DNA of 42,099 nucleotides from an uncultured Bacilli bacterium (GCA_947629815.1 CANRFG010000009.1:1-42099), one strand, 5' to 3'; shown: positions 1 to 9,184, counted from the stretch's first letter. Numbers and translations: made by a program. Notes: generated by a model from the letters alone, not told the origin.

Positions 1-93
1 ATAACAGTTTTTATTTTTTGAGTGTTTTCTCTTTTTTTATATAATTTTACATTTTCCCACATCTAGTTTACTACATCTTTGCATGATTTGTTT

Positions 94-122
94 TTGACTT
101 GTAAAATAAAATGTGCTATTAT
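94..122 (+). promoter_or_regulatory. Vegetative-type promoter of the first sigma-factor gene
   Basis: TTGACT at 94-99 and TATTAT at 117-122 are separated by 17 bp, with TG one base before the -10 (extended -10). It lies 35 bp upstream of the ATG at 158, which has an AGGGG ribosome binding site. Confidence 0.75.
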
Positions 123-157
123 AGTGGACATCAAGTTTATTCAAAAGGGGTAGTATT

Positions 158-2248
158 ATGAATTTTGATTTAAATAAAATTAAACAATATACAGATGAAC
201 AATTTCGTACATTCTTTTTACCTATAATAGATAACTTATATATTGATTATAGTTATTTTGAAATAAGTAAAGAACAATATATTGAATTTGTTTTGCAATC
301 AATTAAGAAATATATAAATGAATTAGATGAGAAAAGTTTAAAAAAATATAAAAATATAGATTTTTTAAAAAGACAAGCTAGAAATATTTCTAATCAATAT
401 ATAAGTTCTATATTATTAGATGAAGAAAATGCCTTTAAAGTAATAATGAATTATATTCTTCAAAAATTAAATTATCCAAAAACATATGAAAAAGCTTTAA
501 ATGAATTTAATAAATTGTCTCAATTTTTAACAAATATAAATTATTTACCATCAATAGATTTACTTATTAGATTATTTAATAAAAATGAATGTATAAATAA
601 AATTTTTGAATTGGTAGTTAATAAAAATTTAACTGCTATAAAAGATAATAATATTTCTTATGTTTTTGATAATATCATCTCTATATCTATGATAGAAAGT
701 TATTGTACTTATAATAATATAGAAATAAAAGATGATGAACAATTCAATAGCATTATTGATGTTTATGAAAAAGAAGATTCAACTAAGATTTATTTAAAAG
801 AAATTTCTAAATATCCTTTGTTAACAAAAAATGAAGAAACAGAATTAGCTTATAAAATAAAACAAGGTGATGAACAAGCAAGACAAAAATTAATAACAAG
901 TAATTTAAGACTTGTTGTTAGTATCGCAAAAAAAAATTATAAAAAGGATAAAACAGGGATGAGTTTATTAGATTATATTGGAGAAGGAAACTTTGGACTT
1001 ATTACTGCAGTTGATAAATTTGATGTTACAAAAGGGTATAAATTTTCAACACATGCAACTTGGTGGATTAGACAGGCAATAACTAGGTCTGTTGTCCAAA
1101 AATTTAAATTAATTAAGTCGCCTGTTTATCAATCTGTTAATATTAGAGACTATGAAGGAAACGAAAATTATTTAAGAAATATGCCTGGTAGAAATTCTAC
1201 CATAGAAGAATTTGAGAAAGAATATAATTTTTCTACTAGTGAACTTAATTTATTATATACTGCAAATGGTATAATAAGCTTGAATTCTAATATATCTGAT
1301 GAAGAAGAAGCAGAGCTTGGTGATTTTATACCATCAGAAGAAAAAACTCCAGAAGAAATCGCAATTAATAAAGATTTAAGGGAAAAAATGTTACAAATTT
1401 TACAAAGTGGTGTATTAGATGAAAGAAGTACAAAAGTTTTAATTTTAAGATATGGATTAAATGGGAAAGTACCAATGAAATTAGATAAAATTGGGAAAAT
1501 ATTCAATGTTACACATGAATTTATTCGTCAAATAGAAGCAAAAGCATTAAAAGATTTATTTAAAAATTCTGAAATTAGAAATTTAATAGTATATTTACAA
1601 AATCCAAGTAAAGCAGAATATGAAATAGAAAAAGCAAGACAAGAAGAATTAGCTAAAAAAAATAAAAAAAGAAATGTTAAAATATTTAGCGATAGAGGAT
1701 ATAATACAATATATGAACTTGTTTATGAGTTACCATTATCACAAATAGATGAAGAAAAAATAAAAAAAGTTGATTCAATAATAAATTCAGATTTATTATC
1801 AAATAATGAACTTAATTTAATTAAATTAGCTTATGGAGAAGATTTATTACATCCAATTAGAAGTAAAGAATGGGATAAAAAAAGTATGCATTCTTTTTAT
1901 AGTAATACTTTACAAAAAATTAAAAGAAGAGTTAATTGTGTTATTCCAAAAGAAGATATAATACAAAAGCGAGAGTATATTGAAGTTATTGAAAATATTA
2001 AAAACACATTTTTAAGAGATATGTTAGATAATTTATCAATAGAAGAATTAATTATAGCTTGTTTAAAATTTGGGTATTTTGGAACAAAAAAACATTCTAC
2101 TGAAGCCATAGCTTATTATTTTAAAATGGAAACATCAGATGTAACAATGATAATAAAAAAATTTTTAAATGAAAGTGAGAAATACATAAATAATATTTCT
2201 AATAGAATAGATAATACTTATAATCATAAAATAAAGACTAAACAATAG
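158..2248 (+). CDS. Oversized sigma-70 family RNA polymerase sigma factor (paralogue A)
   Basis: 696 aa. Residues 1 to about 200 are an alpha-helical N-terminal domain with no resemblance to region 1.1. The sigma core runs from about 205 to 470: region 1.2/2 with LVVSIAKK and the region 2.3-2.4 stretch TWWIRQAITR, then region 3 and a region 4 ending in FIRQIEAKALKDLF. Another ~225 residues follow region 4 and include two stretches with the spacing of a region 4 helix-turn-helix (around NELNLIKLAYGEDLL and ELIIACLKFGYFG). Housekeeping sigmas of Bacillota are usually 360-400 aa, so both extensions are extra. Region 4.2 reads VTHEFIRQIE where the canonical form is VTRERIRQIE. The gene at 30839 is a paralogue with the same layout. 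It is convergent with sigK across a shared terminator. Sigma identity is certain; the promoter class it reads is unknown. Confidence 0.93.
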   Translation: MNFDLNKIKQYTDEQFRTFFLPIIDNLYIDYSYFEISKEQYIEFVLQSIKKYINELDEKSLKKYKNIDFLKRQARNISNQYISSILLDEENAFKVIMNYILQKLNYPKTYEKALNEFNKLSQFLTNINYLPSIDLLIRLFNKNECINKIFELVVNKNLTAIKDNNISYVFDNIISISMIESYCTYNNIEIKDDEQFNSIIDVYEKEDSTKIYLKEISKYPLLTKNEETELAYKIKQGDEQARQKLITSNLRLVVSIAKKNYKKDKTGMSLLDYIGEGNFGLITAVDKFDVTKGYKFSTHATWWIRQAITRSVVQKFKLIKSPVYQSVNIRDYEGNENYLRNMPGRNSTIEEFEKEYNFSTSELNLLYTANGIISLNSNISDEEEAELGDFIPSEEKTPEEIAINKDLREKMLQILQSGVLDERSTKVLILRYGLNGKVPMKLDKIGKIFNVTHEFIRQIEAKALKDLFKNSEIRNLIVYLQNPSKAEYEIEKARQEELAKKNKKRNVKIFSDRGYNTIYELVYELPLSQIDEEKIKKVDSIINSDLLSNNELNLIKLAYGEDLLHPIRSKEWDKKSMHSFYSNTLQKIKRRVNCVIPKEDIIQKREYIEVIENIKNTFLRDMLDNLSIEELIIACLKFGYFGTKKHSTEAIAYYFKMETSDVTMIIKKFLNESEKYINNISNRIDNTYNHKIKTKQ

Positions 2249-2253
2249 TCTTT
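2233..2253. terminator. Bidirectional terminator between convergent sigma genes
   Basis: An 8-bp stem (AAAGACTA/TAGTCTTT) with a 5-base loop overlaps the stop codon of the plus-strand gene and lies just before the stop of the minus-strand gene. Confidence 0.7.
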
Positions 2254-2254
2254 A

Positions 2255-2950
2255 TTAATTATGGTTATTTTTTATAAATTCTCTTAACATTTTAGTTAAA
2301 GCTCTTTTTTCAATTCTAGATACATAACTTCTAGAAATACCTAAATCTTCTGCTATTTCTTTTTGTGTCATTTCATCTTGATTATTTAATCCATACCTTT
2401 TTATTATTATTTCTTTTTCTCTTTCTGTTAAAACATTAAAATATTTTTTTAAAAGTTTAATATTATTTTGTAAATGTATGTCCATTGCAAAATCAGGGTC
2501 AGGGGTTTTTAAAATATCTAAAAGACTTATTTCATTTCCTTCTTTATCAAATCCAATTGGTTCATTAATACTTACATTTTTATTATTTTTTTTGTTATTT
2601 CTATAATACATTAGTATTTCATTTTCAATGCATCTCGCACAATATGTAGTTATTCTAGTTCCATGTTTATATGAAAATGAGTCAATACCTTTTATAAGTC
2701 CAATAGTTCCAATACTTATTAAATCATCTGTATAGTCTTTATTATGCTCGTATTTTTTAACTATGTGAGCTACTAATCTTAAATTATGTTGAATAAGTTT
2801 ATCTCTTGCATCTTTATCTCCAAGTCTTGCTTTTTCAATACAAATATCTTCTTCTTCTTTAGAAAGAGGGTCTGGGAAAATATTATTTGAGTAGGCAGCA
2901 CTAAAAATAAAAAAATCTTTAAATAAATATTTTAATAATTTTTTAAACAT
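2255..2950 (-). CDS. sigK: RNA polymerase sigma-K factor (late mother-cell sporulation sigma)
   Basis: 231 aa, close to the length of assembled Bacillus SigK. It shows the family order: a hydrophobic N-terminal pro-sequence (about 20 residues, FKKLLKYLFKDFFIF), then FPDPLSKEEE, HNLRLVAHIVKK, DLISIGTIGLIKGI, CARCIENEILM (region 2), GFDKEGNEISLLDIL, and region 4.2 with LGISRSYVSRIEKRALTKM. SigK directs late mother-cell transcription (coat, cortex, germination genes) after removal of the pro-sequence at the forespore membrane; that role is family knowledge. The gene is continuous, with no skin-type insertion. The ATG has a good AGGAAG site. A minus-strand CATATAAT lies just upstream and resembles a SigE -10, but I found no convincing -35. 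Confidence 0.93.
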   Translation of the reverse strand: MFKKLLKYLFKDFFIFSAAYSNNIFPDPLSKEEEDICIEKARLGDKDARDKLIQHNLRLVAHIVKKYEHNKDYTDDLISIGTIGLIKGIDSFSYKHGTRITTYCARCIENEILMYYRNNKKNNKNVSINEPIGFDKEGNEISLLDILKTPDPDFAMDIHLQNNIKLLKKYFNVLTEREKEIIIKRYGLNNQDEMTQKEIAEDLGISRSYVSRIEKRALTKMLREFIKNNHN

Positions 2951-3043
2951 AAATCACTTCCTATAAAATTATATGTTTTATATTTATTTTTATAATTAAC
3001 AAAAAAAATATTTGGGCATTTAATATATAGAGAGGATGATTTA

Positions 3044-3682
3044 ATGGATATTTTAAATTCATTTTTATATAAAATAATAAATGACTACACAAATATTAAT
3101 AAATTAATAGAATTATCTAAATTTAATGGTAATATAAATATTAGTAATAAAGAAATAAAAGGATATTATTTTTATAAAGAAAAAGAATATTCTTTTAGAA
3201 TATTATATGATGGTAGTTCTATAAAAGGGTATATATTAGGTGATGATAAAAAACAAATATTTTCATCGTATGTATATGATACAAATTATGTATCAAGATA
3301 TTTATGTACAAGCAAATTAAATGAATATTCAGAAAAAATTATAGATAAAAAAACTATGTATGATAAAAATAAAGTTTTTTTATTTAGAAAGGAAATATTA
3401 AAAGAAATTGTTAAAATAAAAAAGGAACAAGAAATAGAAAATGTAGATGATTTATGTTTTAAAGATATTGTTACAATAATTAAGACAGGTTCCAAAGATT
3501 TGATAAAAAAACATGAAATCATATATGAAAAAGGTAAAACAATTGAATATTCTATTAGTTCAAATTTTAAAGAGGGGATTTTTTATTCTGGAAATGTAGA
3601 TACAGATGAATATTACCTAGGATTTAACTATATAGATGAAAATGAATATAATAAGCATTTAGAAAAAATTTTTTACAAGTAA
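3044..3682 (+). CDS. Hypothetical protein, 212 aa
   Basis: No family recognised. The product is rich in Lys, Ile, Tyr and Asn, with no signal peptide or membrane segment. It looks like an alpha/beta cytoplasmic protein: beta-rich in the first 100 residues (GYYFYKEKEYSFRILYDG), helical in the middle (residues about 105-165), beta-rich again at the end. The ATG has an AGAGAGGATG ribosome binding site. It is divergent from sigK with a 93-bp gap and is followed by the T-box leader, so it is probably monocistronic. Confidence 0.7.
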   Translation: MDILNSFLYKIINDYTNINKLIELSKFNGNINISNKEIKGYYFYKEKEYSFRILYDGSSIKGYILGDDKKQIFSSYVYDTNYVSRYLCTSKLNEYSEKIIDKKTMYDKNKVFLFRKEILKEIVKIKKEQEIENVDDLCFKDIVTIIKTGSKDLIKKHEIIYEKGKTIEYSISSNFKEGIFYSGNVDTDEYYLGFNYIDENEYNKHLEKIFYK

Positions 3683-3732
3683 ACTAAAAAAAGTATTAAA
3701 TATAAAAAAAATGTAACAAAATATAAAAAATA

Positions 3733-3741
3733 TGGTATAAT
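3733..3741 (+). promoter_or_regulatory. Extended -10 promoter of the T-box operon
   Basis: TATAAT at 3736-3741 is preceded by TGG (extended -10, TG at 3733-3734). No good -35 hexamer is visible 16-18 bp upstream, as often with extended -10 promoters. Confidence 0.65.
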
Positions 3742-3747
3742 CTATTA

Positions 3748-3997
3748 GTAAATACTTTGAAATGGAGAAGTAATATTAGATTTTATTTTAAGAGAGTTAG
3801 TGGTTGGTGAAAACTAATAAATAAACTAATACGAATAACACCATGGAGTAGCTTATTTGAAATAATAGTAAATTAAGCCGGATTTAGTACCCGTTACCAT
3901 GTACAAAAAAGAGACCATTTTAATGGTAATGAGGGTGGTACCGCGGATAAACACAACTATTCGTCCTGATTAATAGGACGATTGGTTGTGTTTTTTA
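3748..3997 (+). promoter_or_regulatory. T-box riboswitch, Asn specifier (AAC), controlling gatCAB-aspS
   Basis: The conserved T-box AGGGTGGTACCGCG lies at 3932-3945. It is followed by an intrinsic terminator: a long stem containing AACACAAC and CGTCCT paired with AGGACG and GTTGTGTT, then TTTTTT ending at 3996. Stem I carries the GGTTGGTGAAAA distal element at 3812-3823. The specifier position, the triplet directly before the conserved ACC, reads AAC (3837-3839), which is Asn. This suits the operon, which makes Asn-tRNA(Asn) through Asp-tRNA(Asn). Uncharged tRNA would pair with the specifier and the T-box and favour the antiterminator, raising expression when Asn-tRNA is scarce. The T-box call is firm; the Asn assignment depends on my placement of the specifier loop. 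Confidence 0.93.
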
Positions 3998-4016
3998 ATT
4001 TAGAAAGGAAATGTAT

Positions 4017-4307
4017 ATGATTGAAAAAGAAAAACTAGAACTTTATGCAGAAAAACTTTTATTTAAAATGAATGATGAAGAATATGAGACATTACAAAAA
4101 GAATTTGATGTTATTTTAAAACAAATGGATTTAATAGGAAAAATAGATGGAATAAGTGATGTTGAACCTATGACTTTTCCATTTGTAACATACACTGCAA
4201 AACTAAGAGAAGATGAAGTAAAAAATACTTTAGAAACAGAAGACTTATTAGTAAACGCAAAACATCATGATAGAAGTCAAATAAGAGTACCAAAGGTGGT
4301 GGAATAA
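4017..4307 (+). CDS. gatC: Asp-tRNA(Asn)/Glu-tRNA(Gln) amidotransferase subunit C
   Basis: 96 aa from the ATG at 4017. I prefer it to the ATG at 4011 because the AAAGGA site at 4004-4009 is 7 bases from 4017 but only 1 from 4011. The product has the GatC pattern: two N-terminal helices (LELYAEKLLFKM, EEYETLQKEFDVILKQMDLI), then DGISDVEPMTFPF and LREDEV, and a C-terminal tail ending RSQIRVPKVVE. GatC wraps around and stabilises the GatA-GatB interface. First gene of the T-box operon; its stop codon overlaps the gatA start by one base (TAATG). Confidence 0.95.
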   Translation: MIEKEKLELYAEKLLFKMNDEEYETLQKEFDVILKQMDLIGKIDGISDVEPMTFPFVTYTAKLREDEVKNTLETEDLLVNAKHHDRSQIRVPKVVE

Positions 4308-5749
4308 TGATAGATGAATTAAGAGAAAAATTAGATAAAAAAGAAGTAACAAGTAAAGAATTATTTGAAGAAGCAAAAAATAAAGCAGAAAAATATCAAG
4401 AAGATTATAATTCTTTTGTAACAATATTAGATGAATATATGCATGAAAATGGTACTTCTAAACTAGATGGAATACCATATGCATTAAAAGATAATTTTTC
4501 AACAAAAGGTATATTAACAACAGGTTCATCAAATATACTAAAAGATTATGTACCTGTTTATGATTCAACAGTATATAAAAAACTAAAGGAAAGTGGAGCA
4601 GTACTTGTTGGAAAAACTGTATTAGATGAACTTGCTATGGGAGGAACAGGAACAACAGGACATACAGGAATTGTAAGAAATCCTTGGGATAAAACTCGTA
4701 TGATAGGTGGTTCTTCTTCTGGTAGTGCAGCCTCAGTTGCGCTAAATATTGTTCCTTTTTCAATAGGTTCAGATACAGGAGATTCTATAAGAAAACCTGC
4801 TGCATTTGGTGGAGTAGTAGGATTTAAACCAACTTATGGAAGAATAAGTAGATATGGACTTTTTGGATTTGCTTCATCATTAGACCATGTTGGATGTTTT
4901 GCTAGATGTGTTAAAGATATTGCTTATGTAACAGATGTAATAAAAGGGCAAGATGAATTTGATATGACTTCACTTCCAGATGATAATAAAATATATTCAA
5001 GTACATTAGAAAACGATATTAAAGGTAAAAAATTATTTTATATAAAAGAAGCATGTGATATTAATTTATATAAAGATTCAAAAGATACTGAATTGCTTGA
5101 AACATTAAAGATTTTCCACGAAAATATAGATAAATTAAGAGAAATTGGCTTTATAGTAGAAGAGGTTGAATTTGGAAAAGAACTACTTGATGCTTTATAT
5201 CCAACATACATGACAATATCATGTGCAGAAGCAACAAGTAATAATGCTAATTTAACAGGTATTCAATTTGGCCCAAGAGGTGAAGGTAATAGTATAGAGG
5301 AAATAATGTTCGATGCTCGTACAAAAGGTTTTTCAGAACTTATAAAAAGAAGATTTATACTAGGTAGTTATATACTACAAAAAGAAAATCAAGAAAAACT
5401 ATTTTTAAATGCAGGTAGAGTAAGAAGACTTGTAGTAAATAGAATGAATGAATTATTTAAAACATATGATGGACTTATAATGCCTACAAGTGGTGGAATC
5501 GCACCTAAATTTGGAGAAAAAACTGACCAATTATCAGATAGATATTTAATACTTGAAAACCATTTAGTCATTGGTAATTTTGGAGGATTCCCAAGTATTT
5601 CACTTCCAAGTGGAATAGTAAATAAAATGCCTATAAGTATTAATTTAACAGGTAGAGCTATGGAAGATGATTTAGTATTAAATATGGCATATAAAATAGA
5701 AGAAAAATTAGGGTATAAAGGATTGTTAAAGGAGGAATACGATGTATAA
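4307..5749 (+). CDS. gatA: Asp-tRNA(Asn)/Glu-tRNA(Gln) amidotransferase subunit A (amidase)
   Basis: 480 aa, normal length. GatA hydrolyses glutamine to ammonia, which is channelled to GatB. The Ser-cisSer-Lys triad is visible: Lys in PYALKDNF (about residue 60), the cis-Ser in GGSSSGSAAS (about 135) and the nucleophilic Ser in GSDTGDSIRKPAAFGG (about 160). The usual form of the last motif is DTGGSIRQPA; here Gly is replaced by Asp, but the serine is kept, so activity is expected. It overlaps gatB by 8 bp, indicating translational coupling. Confidence 0.96.
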   Translation: MIDELREKLDKKEVTSKELFEEAKNKAEKYQEDYNSFVTILDEYMHENGTSKLDGIPYALKDNFSTKGILTTGSSNILKDYVPVYDSTVYKKLKESGAVLVGKTVLDELAMGGTGTTGHTGIVRNPWDKTRMIGGSSSGSAASVALNIVPFSIGSDTGDSIRKPAAFGGVVGFKPTYGRISRYGLFGFASSLDHVGCFARCVKDIAYVTDVIKGQDEFDMTSLPDDNKIYSSTLENDIKGKKLFYIKEACDINLYKDSKDTELLETLKIFHENIDKLREIGFIVEEVEFGKELLDALYPTYMTISCAEATSNNANLTGIQFGPRGEGNSIEEIMFDARTKGFSELIKRRFILGSYILQKENQEKLFLNAGRVRRLVVNRMNELFKTYDGLIMPTSGGIAPKFGEKTDQLSDRYLILENHLVIGNFGGFPSISLPSGIVNKMPISINLTGRAMEDDLVLNMAYKIEEKLGYKGLLKEEYDV

Positions 5750-7166
5750 AGTAGTAATAGGACTAGAAGTTCATTGTGAATTAAAAACAAATTCAAAAAA
5801 CTTTAGTGGTTCAAAAAATGATTATTCAAGTATTCCAAATTCAAATATCGCACCTGTTGATTTAGGATTTCCAGGAATACTTCCTGTAGTAAATAAAGAA
5901 GCAGTAAAAAAAGCTTTAAAGATGGCTATTGCGCTTAATTGTAAAACTCCTGATGAAATAATATTTGATAGAAAAAATTATTTTTATCCAGATTTACCAA
6001 AAGGTTATCAAATAACACAAATGCATAAACCTGTAGGTGTTGATGGATATGTAATGATAAATGTAGATGGTGTAGATAAAAAAGTATTAATCCATGATAC
6101 CCACTTAGAAGAAGATACTGCTTCATTAGACCATTTTGGCACATATTCATTAATAGATTATAATCGTTCAGGTATTCCACTTTTAGAAACAGTTACAGAA
6201 CCATGTTTAAATAGTGCAAAAGAAGCTATTGCTTTTCTTGAAGCATTAAGAAGTATGTTTTTATATTGTGGTACAAGTGAGGCAAGAAGTGATAAAGGAC
6301 AAATGAGATGTGATGTTAATATATCACTTATGGACGAAAATGCAACAGAACTTGGAACAAAAGTTGAAATGAAAAACATAAATTCATTTAACAATGTTGA
6401 AAGGGCTATTATGTATGAAATAGAAAGACAAACTGAAGTACTTAGTAGTGGTGGAAAAGTAATTCAAGAAACAAGAAGATATAGTGATGAAGACAATTGT
6501 ACTTATCCAATGCGTAGTAAAGTAGATGCAGTTGATTATAAATATTTTATAGAACCAAATATCGCACCTGTTAAAGTAACAGATGAATTTATAAATGAAA
6601 TAAAATCAGAAATACCAATGTTACAATATGAAAGAATAAATATGTATATGGATAAATATTCTTTATCAAGATATGATTCTACTATACTTGTAAAAGAAAA
6701 AGAAATTGCAGATTATTTTGAAAATTGTATAAAAGAAGGTAGTGACCCAAAACTTGCTGCAAATTGGATTATAAGTATAATATTAGGACATTTAAATAAA
6801 CTAGAAATAGGAATTAATGATATTTATGTAACACCAAAAATGTTAACTGAATTAATTAAAATGGTAAGTGAAAATAAAATATCTAGTAAACAAGGTAAAG
6901 AAGTTTTATATAAATCATTAAGTGATGAAAAAGAGCCAACTGATATTGTTAATGAACTTGGAATTAGTCAAATTGCAGATGATAGCGAAATAAGAAAAAT
7001 TGTTCTTGAAGTAATAGAAGAACAACCACAAGCAGTACAAGATGTTAAAAATGGAAGAGATAGAATACTTGATTTCTTAGTAGGTCAAGTTATGAAAAAA
7101 ACACATGGAAAAGCAAATCCAAGTTTAGCTTCAAATTTGATGAAAGAGGAAATAGAAAAGAGGTAA
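5742..7166 (+). CDS. gatB: Asp-tRNA(Asn)/Glu-tRNA(Gln) amidotransferase subunit B
   Basis: 474 aa, normal length. GatB binds the misacylated tRNA, activates the side-chain carboxylate with ATP and accepts ammonia from GatA. Family motifs include GLEVHCELKT at the start, DLGFPGILPVVN, RKNYFYPDLPKGYQITQ, DYNRSGIPLLE, MRCDVNISL and TKVEMKNINSF. The C-terminal ~150 residues form the helical and YqeY-like tRNA-binding tail, ending KTHGKANPSLASNLM. It starts inside the end of gatA behind AAGGAGG and is followed 2 bases later by aspS. Confidence 0.96.
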   Translation: MYKVVIGLEVHCELKTNSKNFSGSKNDYSSIPNSNIAPVDLGFPGILPVVNKEAVKKALKMAIALNCKTPDEIIFDRKNYFYPDLPKGYQITQMHKPVGVDGYVMINVDGVDKKVLIHDTHLEEDTASLDHFGTYSLIDYNRSGIPLLETVTEPCLNSAKEAIAFLEALRSMFLYCGTSEARSDKGQMRCDVNISLMDENATELGTKVEMKNINSFNNVERAIMYEIERQTEVLSSGGKVIQETRRYSDEDNCTYPMRSKVDAVDYKYFIEPNIAPVKVTDEFINEIKSEIPMLQYERINMYMDKYSLSRYDSTILVKEKEIADYFENCIKEGSDPKLAANWIISIILGHLNKLEIGINDIYVTPKMLTELIKMVSENKISSKQGKEVLYKSLSDEKEPTDIVNELGISQIADDSEIRKIVLEVIEEQPQAVQDVKNGRDRILDFLVGQVMKKTHGKANPSLASNLMKEEIEKR

Positions 7167-7168
7167 AT

Positions 7169-8914
7169 ATGAAACCAAATAACAAATATAGAAATGATTA
7201 TTGTGGTAGTTTAACAGAAGAAGATATTGGAAAAAGTGTTAAATTATCAGGTTGGATAGAAAATATTAGAGACCATGGTGGAGTAATATTTGTAGATGTT
7301 AGAGATGAAAAGGGAACTATTCAAACAGTTACAAATGATGGCAAATTATTTGATGGACTTACTCGTGAATCTACAATTTGCTTAACAGGTAAAGTGAGAA
7401 AAAGAGATGAAGATGATTATAACCCAAGAATAAGTACAGGTACTATTGAAGTATTAGTTGATTCGTTAGAAGTTTTAGGAAAATGTAAAAATGTTTTACC
7501 TTTTGAAGTTATGACATCAACAGAAGTAAATGAGGAAGTAAGACTTAAATATAGATATTTAGATTTAAGAAATAAAAAAGTACATGATAATATTTTATTT
7601 AGAACAAAAGTTATTTCTTATTTAAGAGAGAAAATGAATAGTTTAGAATTTACAGAAATTCAAACTCCAATACTTACGTCATCATCTCCAGAAGGAGCAA
7701 GGGATTTTATAGTTCCATCTCGTAAATTCCATGGTAAATTTTATGCTTTACCTCAAGCACCTCAAATATTTAAACAATTATTAATGGTCAGTGGATTTGA
7801 TAAATATTTTCAAATCGCACCTTGTTTTAGAGATGAAGATGCAAGAGCAGATAGAGTTTATGGTGAATTTTACCAATTAGATATGGAAATGTCTTTTGCA
7901 GAAGAAGAAGATATTTATAAACTTGGTGAAGAAATATTTACTGATGTTTTTAAAAAATTTAGTAATAAAGAAGTTTCCTCTAAACCATTTGTAAGAATAC
8001 CTTATAAAGAGGCTATGCTTAAATATGGTACAGATAAGCCTGATTTAAGAAATCCACTTGTTATAATTGACTTAACAGATGAATTTAGTGAAACTACATT
8101 TAAACCTTTTTCTAATACGACAGTAAGAGGTATAAAAGTAGATGGTATTGCAGATAAATCTAATTCTTGGTTTAATGAACTTGTTGATTATGCTTCTTCT
8201 TTAGGTATGCCTGGTATTGGTTATATTACTGTTAATGATGATATGACTTTTAAAGGACCTATTGATAAGTTTTTAAGTGATAAAGAAAGACAAAGTTTAA
8301 TAAAAACTGCTGATTTAAAAGTAGGAAGTGTACTTTTCTTTATTGCTGATAAATATAATGCAGCGACTTTAGCAGGAGCTATTAGAGATGAACTTGGAAG
8401 AAAATTAAATTTACTTGATGAAAATAAATTTGAATTTTGTATTATAAATGATTTTCCTATGTTTGAATATAGTGAAGAAGAAGGTAAAATGATATTTACT
8501 CACAATCCATTTAGTATGCCACAAGGTGGTATGGATAGTTTAAATAATAAAAAACCAGATGAAGTTCTTGCTTATCAATTTGATTTTGTATGTAATGGTG
8601 TTGAATTAGTAAGTGGGGCTGTTAGAAATCATGATATTGAAATAATGAAAAAAGCGTTTTCTATTGCTGGATATAGTGAAGATGAATTGAAGTCAAAATT
8701 TAGGTCACTTTATACTGCATTTGAGTATGGAGCACCTCCACATGCTGGTATGGCAATAGGAATTGATAGAATGCTTATGATGTTAAAAGATGAGAAATCT
8801 ATAAGAGAGGTTATAGCATTCCCTATGAGTGCTTCAGGTCAAGATATGATGATGTCTTCTCCTAGTGAAGTTACTGAACAACAATTAAGAGAGGTTCATA
8901 TAAAGGTAAGATAA
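7169..8914 (+). CDS. aspS: Aspartyl-tRNA synthetase, bacterial type
   Basis: 581 aa. The N-terminal OB-fold anticodon-binding domain (LSGWIENIRDHGGVIFVDVRD) is followed by the class II catalytic core: TPILTSSSPEGARDF, motif 2 FRDEDARADRVYGEFYQLD and motif 3 GMAIGIDRMLMML. The GAD insertion domain typical of bacterial AspRS lies between motifs 2 and 3. Because it is co-transcribed with gatCAB behind an Asn T-box, I infer a non-discriminating enzyme that also charges tRNA(Asn) with Asp for GatCAB. This is not proven, since an AsnRS gene could exist outside the window. Last gene of the operon. Confidence 0.95.
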   Translation: MKPNNKYRNDYCGSLTEEDIGKSVKLSGWIENIRDHGGVIFVDVRDEKGTIQTVTNDGKLFDGLTRESTICLTGKVRKRDEDDYNPRISTGTIEVLVDSLEVLGKCKNVLPFEVMTSTEVNEEVRLKYRYLDLRNKKVHDNILFRTKVISYLREKMNSLEFTEIQTPILTSSSPEGARDFIVPSRKFHGKFYALPQAPQIFKQLLMVSGFDKYFQIAPCFRDEDARADRVYGEFYQLDMEMSFAEEEDIYKLGEEIFTDVFKKFSNKEVSSKPFVRIPYKEAMLKYGTDKPDLRNPLVIIDLTDEFSETTFKPFSNTTVRGIKVDGIADKSNSWFNELVDYASSLGMPGIGYITVNDDMTFKGPIDKFLSDKERQSLIKTADLKVGSVLFFIADKYNAATLAGAIRDELGRKLNLLDENKFEFCIINDFPMFEYSEEEGKMIFTHNPFSMPQGGMDSLNNKKPDEVLAYQFDFVCNGVELVSGAVRNHDIEIMKKAFSIAGYSEDELKSKFRSLYTAFEYGAPPHAGMAIGIDRMLMMLKDEKSIREVIAFPMSASGQDMMMSSPSEVTEQQLREVHIKVR

Positions 8915-8928
8915 TTCTTATCTTTTTT
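8908..8928 (+). terminator. Terminator of gatCAB-aspS
   Basis: AAGATAA (8908-8914), loop TTC, TTATCTT (8918-8924), then further T residues; the 5' arm overlaps the aspS stop codon. Confidence 0.75.
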
Positions 8929-9012
8929 ATTGAATTATAAGATTAATTTGTTTATAATTTATATTATGTCGAATTATGTTTGCAAAAAGTTCGAAAAAGG
9001 GTATATTTTTGC

Positions 9013-9041
9013 TTGACATCTCAAATTAGTTTATGTATAAT
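9013..9041 (+). promoter_or_regulatory. Consensus promoter of tRNA-Gly
   Basis: TTGACA (9013-9018), 17 bp, TATAAT (9036-9041): a perfect vegetative promoter 22 bp before the tRNA 5' end. Confidence 0.85.
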
Positions 9042-9062
9042 TATAATTGCCTACTTAATTGT

Positions 9063-9136
<74 letters not shown>

Positions 9137-9146
9137 TATGTAGATT

Positions 9147-9170
9147 ACTCAGTATAAACTGAGTTTTTTT
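9147..9170 (+). terminator. Terminator after tRNA-Gly
   Basis: ACTCAG, loop TATAAA, CTGAGT, then seven T in total; a textbook intrinsic terminator. Confidence 0.85.
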
Positions 9171-9184
9171 CATATTATTTAGTT

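Noticed and set aside
1168-1506. Long reading frames on the strand opposite real genes (for example 1168-1506, 10953-11228, 24835-25359, 5389-5796)
   Set aside because: They lie fully inside well-supported genes, have no ribosome site and encode no recognisable protein; in A+T-rich coding DNA such frames are expected.
2255-2950. Possible skin-like interruption of sigK
   Set aside because: The frame is continuous from pro-sequence through region 4.2, and the length equals an assembled SigK.
3831-3842. Dual Asn/Glu specifier of the T-box
   Set aside because: GAA and AAC are both present but separated by one base (GAA-T-AAC), not overlapping by a one-base shift, and only AAC abuts the conserved ACC.
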